Source: Neomicrococcus lactis
GTDB lineage: Bacteria > Actinomycetota > Actinomycetes > Actinomycetales > Micrococcaceae
Direction of reading: 5' to 3'
Assembly: GCF_014200305.1 (NCBI RefSeq)
Contig: NZ_JACHBL010000002.1
Location: 1 to 47,125, forward strand
DNA length: 47,125 nt
Part shown: in pieces, positions 7,978-16,716 of the stretch
Layout of the letters: each line of letters starts with the position of its first letter
Position numbering within the stretch: the stretch's first letter is position 1
Translations under genes and position numbers: made by a program
The notes under the pieces: generated by a model
Told to the model about the DNA's origin: nothing
The model's database searches: none
The model's input: the letters and a program-made list of their open reading frames with translations, nothing else

Positions 7978-8913
7978 ATGGCTTTGCCTCAGTGGCATGG
8001 GTTTGTTGATCCGGTTCTGCGGGTGATGTCTGATGGTCTTGTTCGTCGGAATGCGGAGATCAGGGCGGTTGTTGCTGAGCGTACACAGCTGACGGATGAG
8101 GATATGGCTGAGATTATGTCTTCTGGTGAGGCGCGTTGGGCTAACCGGATTAATTGGGCTGTTTTCGATTCCATGAAGGCTGGTCTGCTTGTTCGTGAGG
8201 CGCGTGGGCAGTACAAGATCAGTGATGAGGGTCTTCGCCGAGTTTCTTCGACTTCGGAGATTACGTATCAGACGTTGTTGGAGTACGAGTCTTATCGTGA
8301 ATACCAGAACTCATCGAAGGCACCCAAAAAGCCGGCTTTGCCTGGCGTAGTCCCGGCTGCTGCTCTCCCTGGTGCTGTTGCTGACGCGGATCCTTCTGAG
8401 GCTCTTGAGCAGTCCGCGGATCAACTCAACCGGGTCGTCATCGACGAGATTTACCGCAATCTGCATGAGCTCTCAGACATCGCCTTCGAGCGACTCGTAC
8501 CATTCGTGGTGAAGGCCCTCGGCTACGGTACAGATCGTGAAGACAACCTGAAGCCAACACAGCGCTCCGGCGACAAGGGAATCGACGGAATTGTTTGGCA
8601 AGACGCGCTCGGGTTTGATCGGGTTTATCTGCAGGCTAAACGCTATGCGGAGGGCAACAATGTTGGTTCACCGGAGGTTCAAGCGTTCAGTGGTGCGTTG
8701 GGTCAGTTTCGTGCCACGAAGGGTATTTTCATCACTACCTCGACGTTTACGTCGGGTGCCCGAGCTGTCGCCCGCGATACTGCGCACTACACGTTGATTC
8801 TCATTGATGGGCAGCGGTTAGCGTCGCTCATGTTTGAGTATGGCGTCGGTGTACAGGTCGACCGCACGGTGGTCGTGAAAAAGTTGGATCAGGACTTTTT
8901 CGACAGTTTCTAG
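7978..8913 (+). CDS. Mrr-like restriction endonuclease nested in the hsd operon
   Basis: A 311-residue protein with an N-terminal winged-helix region of the Mrr_N type (about 1-95), a proline/alanine linker (about 110-145) and a C-terminal PD-(D/E)XK nuclease domain of the Mrr_cat type. Visible catalytic elements are FERLVPFVVKALGYG, GDKGIDGI with Asp203, and the QAK motif Gln219-Lys221 in VYLQAKRY. Mrr proteins cut DNA carrying foreign methylation, acting as type IV restriction. Here the gene sits in tight register between hsdS (2-base gap) and hsdR (12-base gap), so it should be co-expressed with the type I enzyme. The first 300 bases use many T-ending codons, unlike neighbouring genes, which hints at separate origin. 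It may be a stand-alone nuclease or an accessory cleaving module. Confidence 0.88.
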   Translation: MALPQWHGFVDPVLRVMSDGLVRRNAEIRAVVAERTQLTDEDMAEIMSSGEARWANRINWAVFDSMKAGLLVREARGQYKISDEGLRRVSSTSEITYQTLLEYESYREYQNSSKAPKKPALPGVVPAAALPGAVADADPSEALEQSADQLNRVVIDEIYRNLHELSDIAFERLVPFVVKALGYGTDREDNLKPTQRSGDKGIDGIVWQDALGFDRVYLQAKRYAEGNNVGSPEVQAFSGALGQFRATKGIFITTSTFTSGARAVARDTAHYTLILIDGQRLASLMFEYGVGVQVDRTVVVKKLDQDFFDSF

Positions 8914-8925
8914 GGGAGGAACCGT

Positions 8926-11900
8926 ATGGCACAGCACAATGAAGTGATCTTCGAGGACGAGATCTGCCAGGCCTTGGCAGCGCAGGGTTGGATTTACGAG
9001 CCGGAGCGCAAGGCCAGCGATCTGTACGATGCGAGTCGTGCACTGGTGCCAGAGGACATCTTCGCGTGGCTAGCTGACACACAGCCGGAGGAGCTGGCTA
9101 AGGTTCTCAAGCCCACGGATTCACCGGTTGAGCTTGAGCTCGCTAAAGGGCGTCTGCTTGATCGGTTGTGCAAGGTGTTGGATAAGCCGGCAACCAAGGA
9201 ATCCGGCATGCTGTCAGTGTTGCGCACGGGGTTTAAGGATGTGGGCGCGAAGTTTGAGATGTGCCAGTTCAAACCCGCCACGGGGCTCAACCCGGAGACG
9301 CTTGAGCGATATAACAAGGTGCGGTTGCGGGTGCTCCGTCAGGTGCACTATTCCACGGTCGATACCAAGAAGAGCATCGACCTGGTCCTGTTCGTAAACG
9401 GTCTGCCGGTAGCAACGATCGAGCTGAAGACTGATTTCACCCAGAACATTAACGACGCCCTCGAGCAGTATCGTCATGACCGGAACCCCCGTAATAGTAG
9501 GAACAAGGACGAGCCGCTGCTGTCTTTCGGGCGTCGCGCGTTGGTGCATTTCGCAGTCAGTAACGACGAAATCAAAATGACCACCGAACTCAAGGGCAAA
9601 GACACCTCCTTCCTGCCCTTCAATCTCGGTAATGACGGCCATGCCGGCAACCCGGTAAACCCCCACGGCTCGGCTACCAGTTATCTCTGGGAGCGGGTAT
9701 TACAGCCAGATTCTTGGTTAAACATCATCGGCAAATTCCTGCACTTACAGGTCAGCGACAAAACCAACCCTGTGACTGGGGAGCGCGAAGTGCGCAAGTC
9801 GCTCCTGTTTCCGCGGTATCACCAGTGGGACGTGGTCAACCAACTCATTCAGACTGCCCGCGTTGAGGGGCCCGGTCACCGGTACCTGATTCAGCACTCC
9901 GCTGGCTCCGGTAAAACTAATTCCATTGCCTGGACCGCACACCAACTCTCCTCCCTCCACGATGCCGAGAATGAGAAGATTTTTGATTCCGTGATCGTGG
10001 TGACAGACCGGACCGTGTTGGATGCCCAGCTGCAGGATGCGATCTATCAGATCGAGCACAAGTCCGGTGTCGTTGTCCCTATCCGAGGCAACGCCGGATC
10101 CAAATCCGCGGAACTGACCACCGCACTAGCGGCGCGGACCCCGATCATCATCGTGACGATCCAGACCTTCCCTTTCGCGTTGAAGGCTATTGCCGAGTCC
10201 CATGCGTTGAAGGGCCGGAACTTCGCGATCATCGCGGACGAAGCGCACTCATCACAGACCGGATCGACTGCGAACCAGCTCAAGAAAGTCCTCTCCGCCG
10301 AAGAAATCGCGGACGTCAATGACGGTGGCGAGTTCGATGTCGAAGCCTACCTCGCAGCAGAGATGACCGAACGGGCTGACGCGAAGAACATTAGCTACTT
10401 CGCGTTCACCGCCACACCCAAAGCCAAAACACTAGAGTTGTTTGGCCGGAAGGGCCCTGACGGGTTGCCGCAACCATTCCACCTGTACTCCATGCAGCAA
10501 GCCATCGAGGAAAACTTCATCCTCGACGTGCTGCAAAACTACACCAGCTACAAGGTCGCCTTCCAGCTCACCCATAACGGCCAGGACTACGACTCAGACG
10601 ATACGCAGGTTGAAAAGTCCACGGCTCTGAAAGCGCTCATGGGTTGGGTGAAACTGCACCCGCACAACATCAGCCAGAAAGTCCACGTCATCGTGGAACA
10701 CTTCCGCGAAAACATCGCCTGGCGCCTGAACGGCAAAGCTAAAGCCATGGTCGTCACCGGATCCCGCAAAGAAGCCGTACGATACAAACTCGCCATCGAT
10801 AAATACATCCAAGAAGCCGGCTACACCGACCTCGCCACCATGGTCGCGTTCTCCGGTGAAGTTAACGACGCGGACTCCGGTCCCGAACCGTTCACCGAGA
10901 TCAACATGAACCCCGGCCTCAAAGGCCGCACCCTGCCAGAAGCCTTTTCCACCGACGAATACAAAATCATGCTGGTGGCCAATAAGTACCAGACCGGCTT
11001 CGATCAGCCCTTGCTCGTGGCCATGTACGTGGACAAGAAACTCTCCGGCGTTTCCGCCGTGCAAACCCTGTCCCGCCTCAACCGCAAAGCCGTCGGCAAA
11101 GACAAAACCTTCGTCCTGGACTTCGTGAACGACCCACAAGAGATCCTAGCTGCCTTCCAGCCTTACTTCCGTGACGCCACCTTGGAGAGTGTTTCGGACC
11201 CTAACGTAGTCCACGACCTCCAAGCCAAACTCGACGCAGCCCAGATCTATCTTGAATCCGAAGTAGACGGACTCGTCAAAGCCTACGTACTTGAAGAAGG
11301 CAACAATGCCCTCTCCAGTTGGGTGTCACCGGCTAAATCACGCTTCAACACCCGATACAACGCTGCCGTCGCAGCCGAAGACAAAACCACCCAAGACGAA
11401 CTGGACCTCTTCCGCAAAGACCTCGGATCCTTCGTGCGCGCCTACGACTTCCTGTCCCAAATCTTCGACTTCGCCGACACCGACCTCGAAAAACGCTCCA
11501 TCTACTACAAGCACCTCCTGCCCGTACTCCGGGTCAACGACGCCAGAATCGCACTAGACCTTTCAGACGTCGTGCTCGCGAAATACGCCCTCAAAGACAA
11601 AGGCAAAGCGCAACTCACGCTCACCGGGGAAGACGCCCCAATGAATCCATCAACACACGTCGGTACGGGACAGACCAAAGATCCTGAGATGGCAACGTGG
11701 GAAGAAATCATCCGGCAGGCCAACCTGCCTTTCGAAGGCGAAGACATGGACGCTGTCGCCCACTTCGTCGAAGGAGTTCGCAGGGAACTCGTCAAAAACG
11801 AGACACTACAGAAACAAGCACGTAACAACTCTCGCAACCACTTCGGAAGTAGCCCAGATCTAGCCAGGGCCCTCACGGACGCCGTCTCCAACGCCATGGA

Positions 11901-12021
11901 CAGCCACTACAACCTGAGCCTGCAAGCACTCGGCGACAAAACAAAAATGAGCGCCCTCCTCAAAGCGCTTATCGGTCCTGTCTACGAAAAACTTCGACAA
12001 CAAGATGAACCTCAAAACTAA
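8926..12021 (+). CDS. hsdR: Type I restriction enzyme, motor/nuclease subunit HsdR
   Basis: ATP-driven translocase and endonuclease subunit, 1031 residues, full length. The N-terminal nuclease domain has Asp152, Glu166 and Lys168 (ATIELKTDF) and the following LEQYRHDR, a PD-(D/E)XK site of the HSDR_N type. Superfamily 2 helicase motifs follow: Walker A AGSGKTN at 326-332, DEAH at 438-441, then FTATP. Later motifs include YQTGFDQPLL and QTLSRLNR. The C-terminal quarter is helical and binds HsdM/HsdS. GGGGAGGAA precedes the ATG. A 10-bp hairpin at 12042-12075 closes the operon. Confidence 0.95.
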   Translation: MAQHNEVIFEDEICQALAAQGWIYEPERKASDLYDASRALVPEDIFAWLADTQPEELAKVLKPTDSPVELELAKGRLLDRLCKVLDKPATKESGMLSVLRTGFKDVGAKFEMCQFKPATGLNPETLERYNKVRLRVLRQVHYSTVDTKKSIDLVLFVNGLPVATIELKTDFTQNINDALEQYRHDRNPRNSRNKDEPLLSFGRRALVHFAVSNDEIKMTTELKGKDTSFLPFNLGNDGHAGNPVNPHGSATSYLWERVLQPDSWLNIIGKFLHLQVSDKTNPVTGEREVRKSLLFPRYHQWDVVNQLIQTARVEGPGHRYLIQHSAGSGKTNSIAWTAHQLSSLHDAENEKIFDSVIVVTDRTVLDAQLQDAIYQIEHKSGVVVPIRGNAGSKSAELTTALAARTPIIIVTIQTFPFALKAIAESHALKGRNFAIIADEAHSSQTGSTANQLKKVLSAEEIADVNDGGEFDVEAYLAAEMTERADAKNISYFAFTATPKAKTLELFGRKGPDGLPQPFHLYSMQQAIEENFILDVLQNYTSYKVAFQLTHNGQDYDSDDTQVEKSTALKALMGWVKLHPHNISQKVHVIVEHFRENIAWRLNGKAKAMVVTGSRKEAVRYKLAIDKYIQEAGYTDLATMVAFSGEVNDADSGPEPFTEINMNPGLKGRTLPEAFSTDEYKIMLVANKYQTGFDQPLLVAMYVDKKLSGVSAVQTLSRLNRKAVGKDKTFVLDFVNDPQEILAAFQPYFRDATLESVSDPNVVHDLQAKLDAAQIYLESEVDGLVKAYVLEEGNNALSSWVSPAKSRFNTRYNAAVAAEDKTTQDELDLFRKDLGSFVRAYDFLSQIFDFADTDLEKRSIYYKHLLPVLRVNDARIALDLSDVVLAKYALKDKGKAQLTLTGEDAPMNPSTHVGTGQTKDPEMATWEEIIRQANLPFEGEDMDAVAHFVEGVRRELVKNETLQKQARNNSRNHFGSSPDLARALTDAVSNAMDSHYNLSLQALGDKTKMSALLKALIGPVYEKLRQQDEPQN

Positions 12022-12041
12022 AGACCACCAAACGCACCGAA

Positions 12042-12075
12042 GTCAGTGCTTACCGTGCCCGTAGCAAGCACTGAC
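12042..12075 (+). terminator. Hairpin after hsdR
   Basis: GTCAGTGCTT (12042-12051) pairs perfectly with AAGCACTGAC (12066-12075). An outer CCGAAG/CTTCGG pair extends the structure. It lies 20 bases after the hsdR stop and ahead of a convergent gene, so it may serve both strands. No clear T-run is present. Confidence 0.6.
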
Positions 12076-12122
12076 GGACGCTTCGGGAAGGTGTAGGTTT
12101 CCGGGCTTCTTAAGATGCAGAC

Positions 12123-12653
12123 TTAGTAGCCAAGTTCCGGTGTCTTGGCCTGGACTGTGTTTGTCCTAGTTATTGCAGATTGGTTCCCGCTGACCGGCGA
12201 TCGTTCTGACGTTGCCGTGGGGAAGCTTTCTAGAACTTTGTGCCGGCCTTGGCTTTCTGAGGATGCCTCGAGCGGGATTGTTCCTTGGTATCCCCATTCT
12301 TCGAGTAGGCCTTCTGACCAGAGATCCCCCGCACGCGCCGCAGCGTAGATGACATGTCCGCCTTCTGCGTAGGACTCAGCTGTTGCATATTCTTTAGACA
12401 GCGCTACCCAGTCCCCTGGGTTAATCGTGGTTACTCCTTCAGGGACAGCCCGCCAAATACGAACCATTGCATCCGGGTTACCTTGGGTCTCACGGGCAGT
12501 TTTTAGTGTGTCCTCATTCTGTAAACCGTAGTTTTGAGGTCGTTTAAACACGTCGGCTGGAAAGACTTCATTGTTGTTGACGATTCGATCGAGACTAGTT
12601 GTAGTCCCATCCTCTTCGGGACCCGGCGCCTGATGAGAAAGCCTGTAATGCAT
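12123..12653 (-). CDS. ADP-ribosyltransferase-like protein (phage/mobile-element type)
   Basis: A 176-residue protein beginning MHYRLSHQAPGP. Its layout resembles small proteins from actinobacterial phages and plasmids sometimes labelled ADP-ribosyltransferase-like. The core IWRAVPEGVTTINPGDW, then ALSKEYATAESY and finally LLEEWGY could supply the Arg-Ser-Glu trio of the ART fold; this assignment is mine and needs a structure comparison. AAGGGA six bases before the ATG at 12653 favours this start over an ATG at 12674. The gene stands alone, convergent with hsdR and divergent from the next gene. Such enzymes modify host or phage targets; a defence, toxin or phage-borrowed role are all possible. 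Confidence 0.55.
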   Translation of the reverse strand: MHYRLSHQAPGPEEDGTTTSLDRIVNNNEVFPADVFKRPQNYGLQNEDTLKTARETQGNPDAMVRIWRAVPEGVTTINPGDWVALSKEYATAESYAEGGHVIYAAARAGDLWSEGLLEEWGYQGTIPLEASSESQGRHKVLESFPTATSERSPVSGNQSAITRTNTVQAKTPELGY

Positions 12654-12795
12654 TGCGTCCCTTCGGAGAACCATAATCCGTCAATATCAGAATAACCTCG
12701 CATATGTGGGTCTAAAAGAACCCAAAGTGGTCATCCTTTTCTATTTGTCTGCAACGCAACCTATCTTGGTTCTACACGCAAACAGGGGGTTTATC

Positions 12796-13674
12796 TTGGA
12801 ATACAGCATGGCGGCATTGAAAGTCATACATTGGCTTGTCTCATCGAATAGCGACACTTCTCAGGGTGTGCCTGAGGATATTTGCGACAGAAGCCATCTG
12901 GCATCAGTGCGTACAGAACTCATTGATGGAGATTTGATTTGGGCTGAGGACTCCATGAGTCAAGACTCGTCTCTTGTACTTAAAGATGATTCCCGTCTGC
13001 AAGCTTCATCGTTGTCACAAAAATATCTCAGCGCAGCACCTCTTGTCTGGATCCTATCGACTCTCCGGGACGAGGGGTCGCTAAGTAGCCTTCATCAAAG
13101 CCTCCCCACACAAGTCCCTGCAACCGGCCAACAGATTGACGAGTCTGAGTTCAACGAGATTGTCGAGTTCCTCGAAAACGAAGGACTTCTAAGGGGTACA
13201 GTTCGGAGAGCTGATGGAACGCTGATGAACCCCGAAATAACGATTCAGGGAAAATCAGCGCTGGGTTCTGGGAAAGATCCGGCCGACCATAGCAGGGCTA
13301 CTTCCTCCTCTTTCGTTAGCAACACAAACTACGGAGACAGTTATAGCTCCACAATTAATGGAAACCAAAACGGCGCCGTGCAGCTTGGTCGCAATAACAC
13401 CATGACATATACCGCCGGATCAGGGGGTGATGAAATTGAATTGCTTCGGCAGACGGTTTCTGATTTTAGGCAGCGACTCAATCAGGTAGAGCTGGACGAT
13501 CAACTACTCTCTGAGCAGCACCAAGTTCTTGACTTTGCTCAAGATTGCGTGGATCAGGGTAAGGCAAATCTAGCGATACGAATGCTCAGATCGTTTACAG
13601 AGCAAATTCCTGCTGCGCTTGTTTCTACATTCATGACTGCTGCCGCAACGAGCCTCGGTATCCTCGGAGGGTGA
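12796..13674 (+). CDS. Unknown protein with coiled region and hydrophobic C-terminus (possible defence effector)
   Basis: Not recognised. I place the start at the TTG at 12796 because AGGGGG lies six bases before it; upstream in-frame GTG/ATG codons lack such a site. The 292-residue product has an N-terminal half that looks winged-helix-like (MAALKVIHWLVSS; EFNEIVEFLENEGLL) and a Ser/Asn/Gly-rich linker (TINGNQNGAVQLGRNN). A predicted helix with heptad-like leucines follows, and the last 20 residues are hydrophobic and alanine-rich. The Asn/Gly linker followed by a helical domain recalls some abortive-infection-type proteins, but this is impression, not homology. It lies between the ART-like gene and an HNH nuclease beside a restriction operon, so a defence role is plausible. 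Confidence 0.55.
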   Translation: MEYSMAALKVIHWLVSSNSDTSQGVPEDICDRSHLASVRTELIDGDLIWAEDSMSQDSSLVLKDDSRLQASSLSQKYLSAAPLVWILSTLRDEGSLSSLHQSLPTQVPATGQQIDESEFNEIVEFLENEGLLRGTVRRADGTLMNPEITIQGKSALGSGKDPADHSRATSSSFVSNTNYGDSYSSTINGNQNGAVQLGRNNTMTYTAGSGGDEIELLRQTVSDFRQRLNQVELDDQLLSEQHQVLDFAQDCVDQGKANLAIRMLRSFTEQIPAALVSTFMTAAATSLGILGG

Positions 13675-13830
13675 TCGTCTCATAAGGGCGTCCCTAGCCC
13701 GTTCGAGATTCCGATGTCAGATAGCCTGCAAATCGGCAATAGGGTTTGATTCCTGCAGTCTCTGCAAGAATCAAAGAACTAAAGTGGTCAGTTAGGTAAC
13801 CCACTCGCAACGGAGACACAACAGGACAAG

Positions 13831-14541
13831 ATGCGAAACCCTGTCTGGACTCGTGAGGAAATGATCCTCGCTGCTGGCCTCGCACACAGAAACAATTGGA
13901 AAGGTGTGCGTGAAACAACCCCTGGGGTGCGGGAGCTTTCTACTCTTCTTCAAAGTGCGTCTTTTCATCCGATGGAACGACGCACTGGCTCTTTCCGGTC
14001 GCCCGGTTCAGTTGGAATGAAAGTCAATAACCTCATTGCCAACCATCCTTCATACCTAGGGGTTGGGCTGCGAGTGACAAAGGCCGAACAGGACATTGTC
14101 CAAGAGTTCATTGCATACCCTGAACTAATGTCGACACTCGCGTCTTCGATCCAAGATCAAATCCTTGGCGTAGTTTCTGATGGATTCGATTTGCATTTGG
14201 ACGATGAGCTTGTTGCTGCCGGCATTGAGGGGGACGCGAAGTCGATACTTACCGTGAAACGAGAGCGGGATCCTCGGCTACGTCGAGCCAAGATTGATTC
14301 GGTTGTCCTTGCTGGATTGCCAATTGATTGTGAAGTTTGCGGTTTCGATTACGGGAAGAGTTACGGGGCCCGCGGGCAAGGTTATATCGAGGTGCATCAC
14401 AGATCGCCTTTGCATATCACTGGTGTTGTTGAAACCACTCTTGACGATCTTGCTCTTTTGTGCGCGAACTGTCATCGCATGGTCCACCGCGTGAGCCCTT
14501 GGCTGTCGGTTGAAAAGTTGAAAGAAACTATTGTTAGATGA
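13831..14541 (+). CDS. HNH endonuclease (McrA-like)
   Basis: A 236-residue protein with a C-terminal HNH nuclease domain. The visible elements, in order, are CEVCGFDY, the catalytic VHHRSPLH, then ALLCANCHRMVHR. The two CxxC pairs bind structural zinc, and the His and Asn/His residues form the metal site. The N-terminal 130 residues (MRNPVWTREEMILAAGLA onwards) match the pattern of actinobacterial HNH proteins that may sense DNA or modification. AGGA precedes the ATG. Members act as type IV restriction enzymes or as homing-like nucleases; beside an hsd operon, restriction is the more likely role. The gene ends just before a palindromic terminator. Confidence 0.85.
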   Translation: MRNPVWTREEMILAAGLAHRNNWKGVRETTPGVRELSTLLQSASFHPMERRTGSFRSPGSVGMKVNNLIANHPSYLGVGLRVTKAEQDIVQEFIAYPELMSTLASSIQDQILGVVSDGFDLHLDDELVAAGIEGDAKSILTVKRERDPRLRRAKIDSVVLAGLPIDCEVCGFDYGKSYGARGQGYIEVHHRSPLHITGVVETTLDDLALLCANCHRMVHRVSPWLSVEKLKETIVR

Positions 14542-14590
14542 CTTGTCTTCCCACTTTGGCCCGAAAAGAGTTGCCTCGTAAACGTCGACC

Positions 14591-14612
14591 TGAACCGTCC
14601 CGGGACGGTTCA
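14591..14612 (+). terminator. Palindromic terminator after the HNH gene
   Basis: A perfect 22-bp palindrome, with arms of eleven bases meeting at CCCGGG, begins 50 bases after the HNH stop. It can form a stable hairpin on either strand. The lack of a spacer loop means the central few pairs would open. Confidence 0.6.
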
Positions 14613-14836
14613 CTCACCATGGAGTGCGACGAAGACGAGGAACTGGGGTAGGTGGTTCCGAGATTTTCGAGCCCATCCCGGTTGCACCGCTGAGTTGGCG
14701 AGATGCCGCGGAAAGCGCGAAGCATAGAAGGCTATCTAAGTGGAGCGTGGTTGGGGAAAGGTGACTGGTGTTTTCTTTGTCACCCGGTGTGTTTTGCGCG
14801 GTTCTCTTGCTCGCCGAGTCGTTTATTGAGTCGGCT
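14613..14836. other. Intergenic stretch, no gene seen
   Basis: About 220 bases between the HNH terminator and the end of the DoxX-like gene. No supported coding region, RNA or long repeat was seen. Confidence 0.4.
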
Positions 14837-15217
14837 CTAAGACTTACGGGTTGAAGCTAATGCCCACCATATGAGCACAGGCTGAAAAAATAGGCGTGTT
14901 GCCCGTTTGCGGTCGGTGTCTAAACCGAAAGCATTGATGCGCTCTCGATATTGGTGAATGTTTCCTGGAAATACGGCCGCGAAGAAGGATGCTACGACGT
15001 TGCCAACCACCTGCTGGTGTTTTGGCAGCACTATGAGCGCTGCGCCTTGAGCGATTTCTGCAACACCTGATGCAAGGACCACGGTGTCTTTGGACCCTGG
15101 AACCCATGAAGGAACCTGGGCTTGGAATTCTTGACGTTCTGTAGTCAGGTGTCCGATGCCAGCGCGTAGAAGCGCGACGCCCAGGGTTACACGTGCCAGC
15201 GATCTCAATGTGCTCAT
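14837..15217 (-). CDS. DoxX-like small membrane protein
   Basis: A 126-residue membrane protein from the ATG at 15217, chosen because GGAG lies just upstream. It opens with a hydrophobic helix (RVTLGVALLRAGIGHL) and has further helices in ASGVAEIAQGAALIVL and VVGNVVASFFAAVFPGN. The spacing of four helices, the short loop with PSWVPGS and the NIHQY segment fit the DoxX family. Members are poorly understood; some act with oxidoreductases in redox stress. It stands alone next to the IS110 element, with no partner gene to refine its role. Confidence 0.65.
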   Translation of the reverse strand: MSTLRSLARVTLGVALLRAGIGHLTTERQEFQAQVPSWVPGSKDTVVLASGVAEIAQGAALIVLPKHQQVVGNVVASFFAAVFPGNIHQYRERINAFGLDTDRKRATRLFFQPVLIWWALASTRKS

Positions 15218-15447
15218 CGGGTTCTCCGTTAGAAAGTGGTTGACCTCAAAATAGGGCCGCACCCATATTGGTTGGTGCACAAAGTATTTTATGTGGGGGC
15301 TGACTTTGTGATGGTTTGACGGGGGGGTGTCCCTATGTTTTTCGTCAAGGCTTTGGAGGGATTTTCTTCAAAGTTTTTTGGGCCACTGTTTTTGGGCAGA
15401 GGTAGGTGGCTGGCGGTGCGTGTCCGCCAGCTGACAGCTCGGAACGG

Positions 15448-16716
15448 TCAGGCGGTTTTCGGGGTTGGGGCTTCGTAGAAGGTGCCGTCCCGGAGCATCG
15501 CGAAGAGAACGTCGCAACGCCTGCGCGCTAGGGCGATGAGGGCTTGATTGTGTCGTTTGCCTTCGGCGCGTTTCCGGTCGTAGTAGGCCCGTGAGAGAGG
15601 GTCTTTCAGAGCCGCGAACGCGGAGAGAAAGAAAGCCCGCTTGAGGGACTTGTTCCCTTTCTTGGAGGGGTGATCGCCTCGGATCGAGGTTCCGGAGCGC
15701 CACGTCACCGGGGCCAGCCCAGCGTAGGAGGCGAGGTGGCCGGAGGTCTGGAATTCCTTACCCGCAACTTCGGTGATGATGCGGGCTTCCGTCCTGACCC
15801 CGACCGCCGGCATAGAGGTCAGGACGGCATGAAGAGGGTGATCCTCCACGAGGGTTTCAACCTGAACGAGGAGCTCGTCACGGGCCGTGCGTAGCTGCTT
15901 GAGCATGGCAGCGAGCTGCGGCAATACGATGCTCGCGGCACCAGTTCCAGCGACTACCACGGTCTGCTCATCTAGGGCGGTGAAGATCTCGGTAGCCCAG
16001 CGTTTCCCAGCCCGCGGCGCATACTTCAAAAGCAAGGCCGTGACTCGGTTCTGGCCGGCCTTGCGGAGCTTATCCGGAGACGGATATTTGATCAGCAATT
16101 CGGCCATGGCGGGGTGATCGAGGTGCTTTCCCACCACCCGCTCCAGTGCCGGGTGGATCTGGGTCAACAACCCCCGAATCCGGTTCGAGGTTGCCGTTGC
16201 CTGCTTCGCTAGATCGTCATCGAAACCGCAGAGCATCGATAGTTCGGCGGCTTGCTCATCGGCGACGACGATGGAACGCAGGGTGTGTGGCAGGCTTCGG
16301 GCGGCTTCAGCAATGATGGCAGCGTCTCGAGCATCTGTCTTGGCTTCTCCGGGATGTAAATCCGCGATGCGGCGCATCGCCAGCCCGGGAATGTAGCCGA
16401 CCAGTATTCCCTCGGCCTGGGCCACAGCAACGGGCAGGGCGCCGATGGTCGAGGGCTGATCAACGACCAACAACACGGTGCCTTTGCCGGCCACGGCCTT
16501 GATGATGGCACGGAGTTTGGCCTCGTCTTGGGGCAGTGCACGGTCGAGGATTTTCTTGCCCGTACGGTCGATCGCGACCGCATGGTGATTGCTCTTACCG
16601 ACATCGACGCCGATGAAGATATCGACGTCCTCGTGGTTCTTGATCAACGCAAACCTCCCAGAAATAGTGTCATTCATTTCGGTGTTGGCTTGTCCTACGG
16701 CGGCAAGGCTCGGCAT
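15448..16716 (-). CDS. IS110-family transposase (DEDD, Transposase_20)
   Basis: A full-length transposase of about 400-422 residues. The N-terminal RuvC-like DEDD domain has IFIGVDVGKSNHHAVA with the first Asp, a central acidic residue region, and KTDARDAAIIAEAAR. The C-terminal Tnp20 domain has LTSMPAVGVRTEARII, then ASYAGLAPVTWRSGTSIRGD, whose serine is the likely catalytic nucleophile, and KKGNKSLKRAFFLSAFAAL. Homologues usually begin near the in-frame ATG at 16677, so the first 13 residues may not be translated. There is no frameshift or internal stop, so the element looks active. IS110 enzymes use a bridge RNA to choose target DNA. Confidence 0.93.
   Translation of the reverse strand: MPSLAAVGQANTEMNDTISGRFALIKNHEDVDIFIGVDVGKSNHHAVAIDRTGKKILDRALPQDEAKLRAIIKAVAGKGTVLLVVDQPSTIGALPVAVAQAEGILVGYIPGLAMRRIADLHPGEAKTDARDAAIIAEAARSLPHTLRSIVVADEQAAELSMLCGFDDDLAKQATATSNRIRGLLTQIHPALERVVGKHLDHPAMAELLIKYPSPDKLRKAGQNRVTALLLKYAPRAGKRWATEIFTALDEQTVVVAGTGAASIVLPQLAAMLKQLRTARDELLVQVETLVEDHPLHAVLTSMPAVGVRTEARIITEVAGKEFQTSGHLASYAGLAPVTWRSGTSIRGDHPSKKGNKSLKRAFFLSAFAALKDPLSRAYYDRKRAEGKRHNQALIALARRRCDVLFAMLRDGTFYEAPTPKTA

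Noticed and set aside
10594-11139. Open frame of 181 codons on the minus strand within hsdR
   Set aside because: Antisense shadow of a gene with GC-rich third positions. The forward frame carries helicase motifs across the same span.
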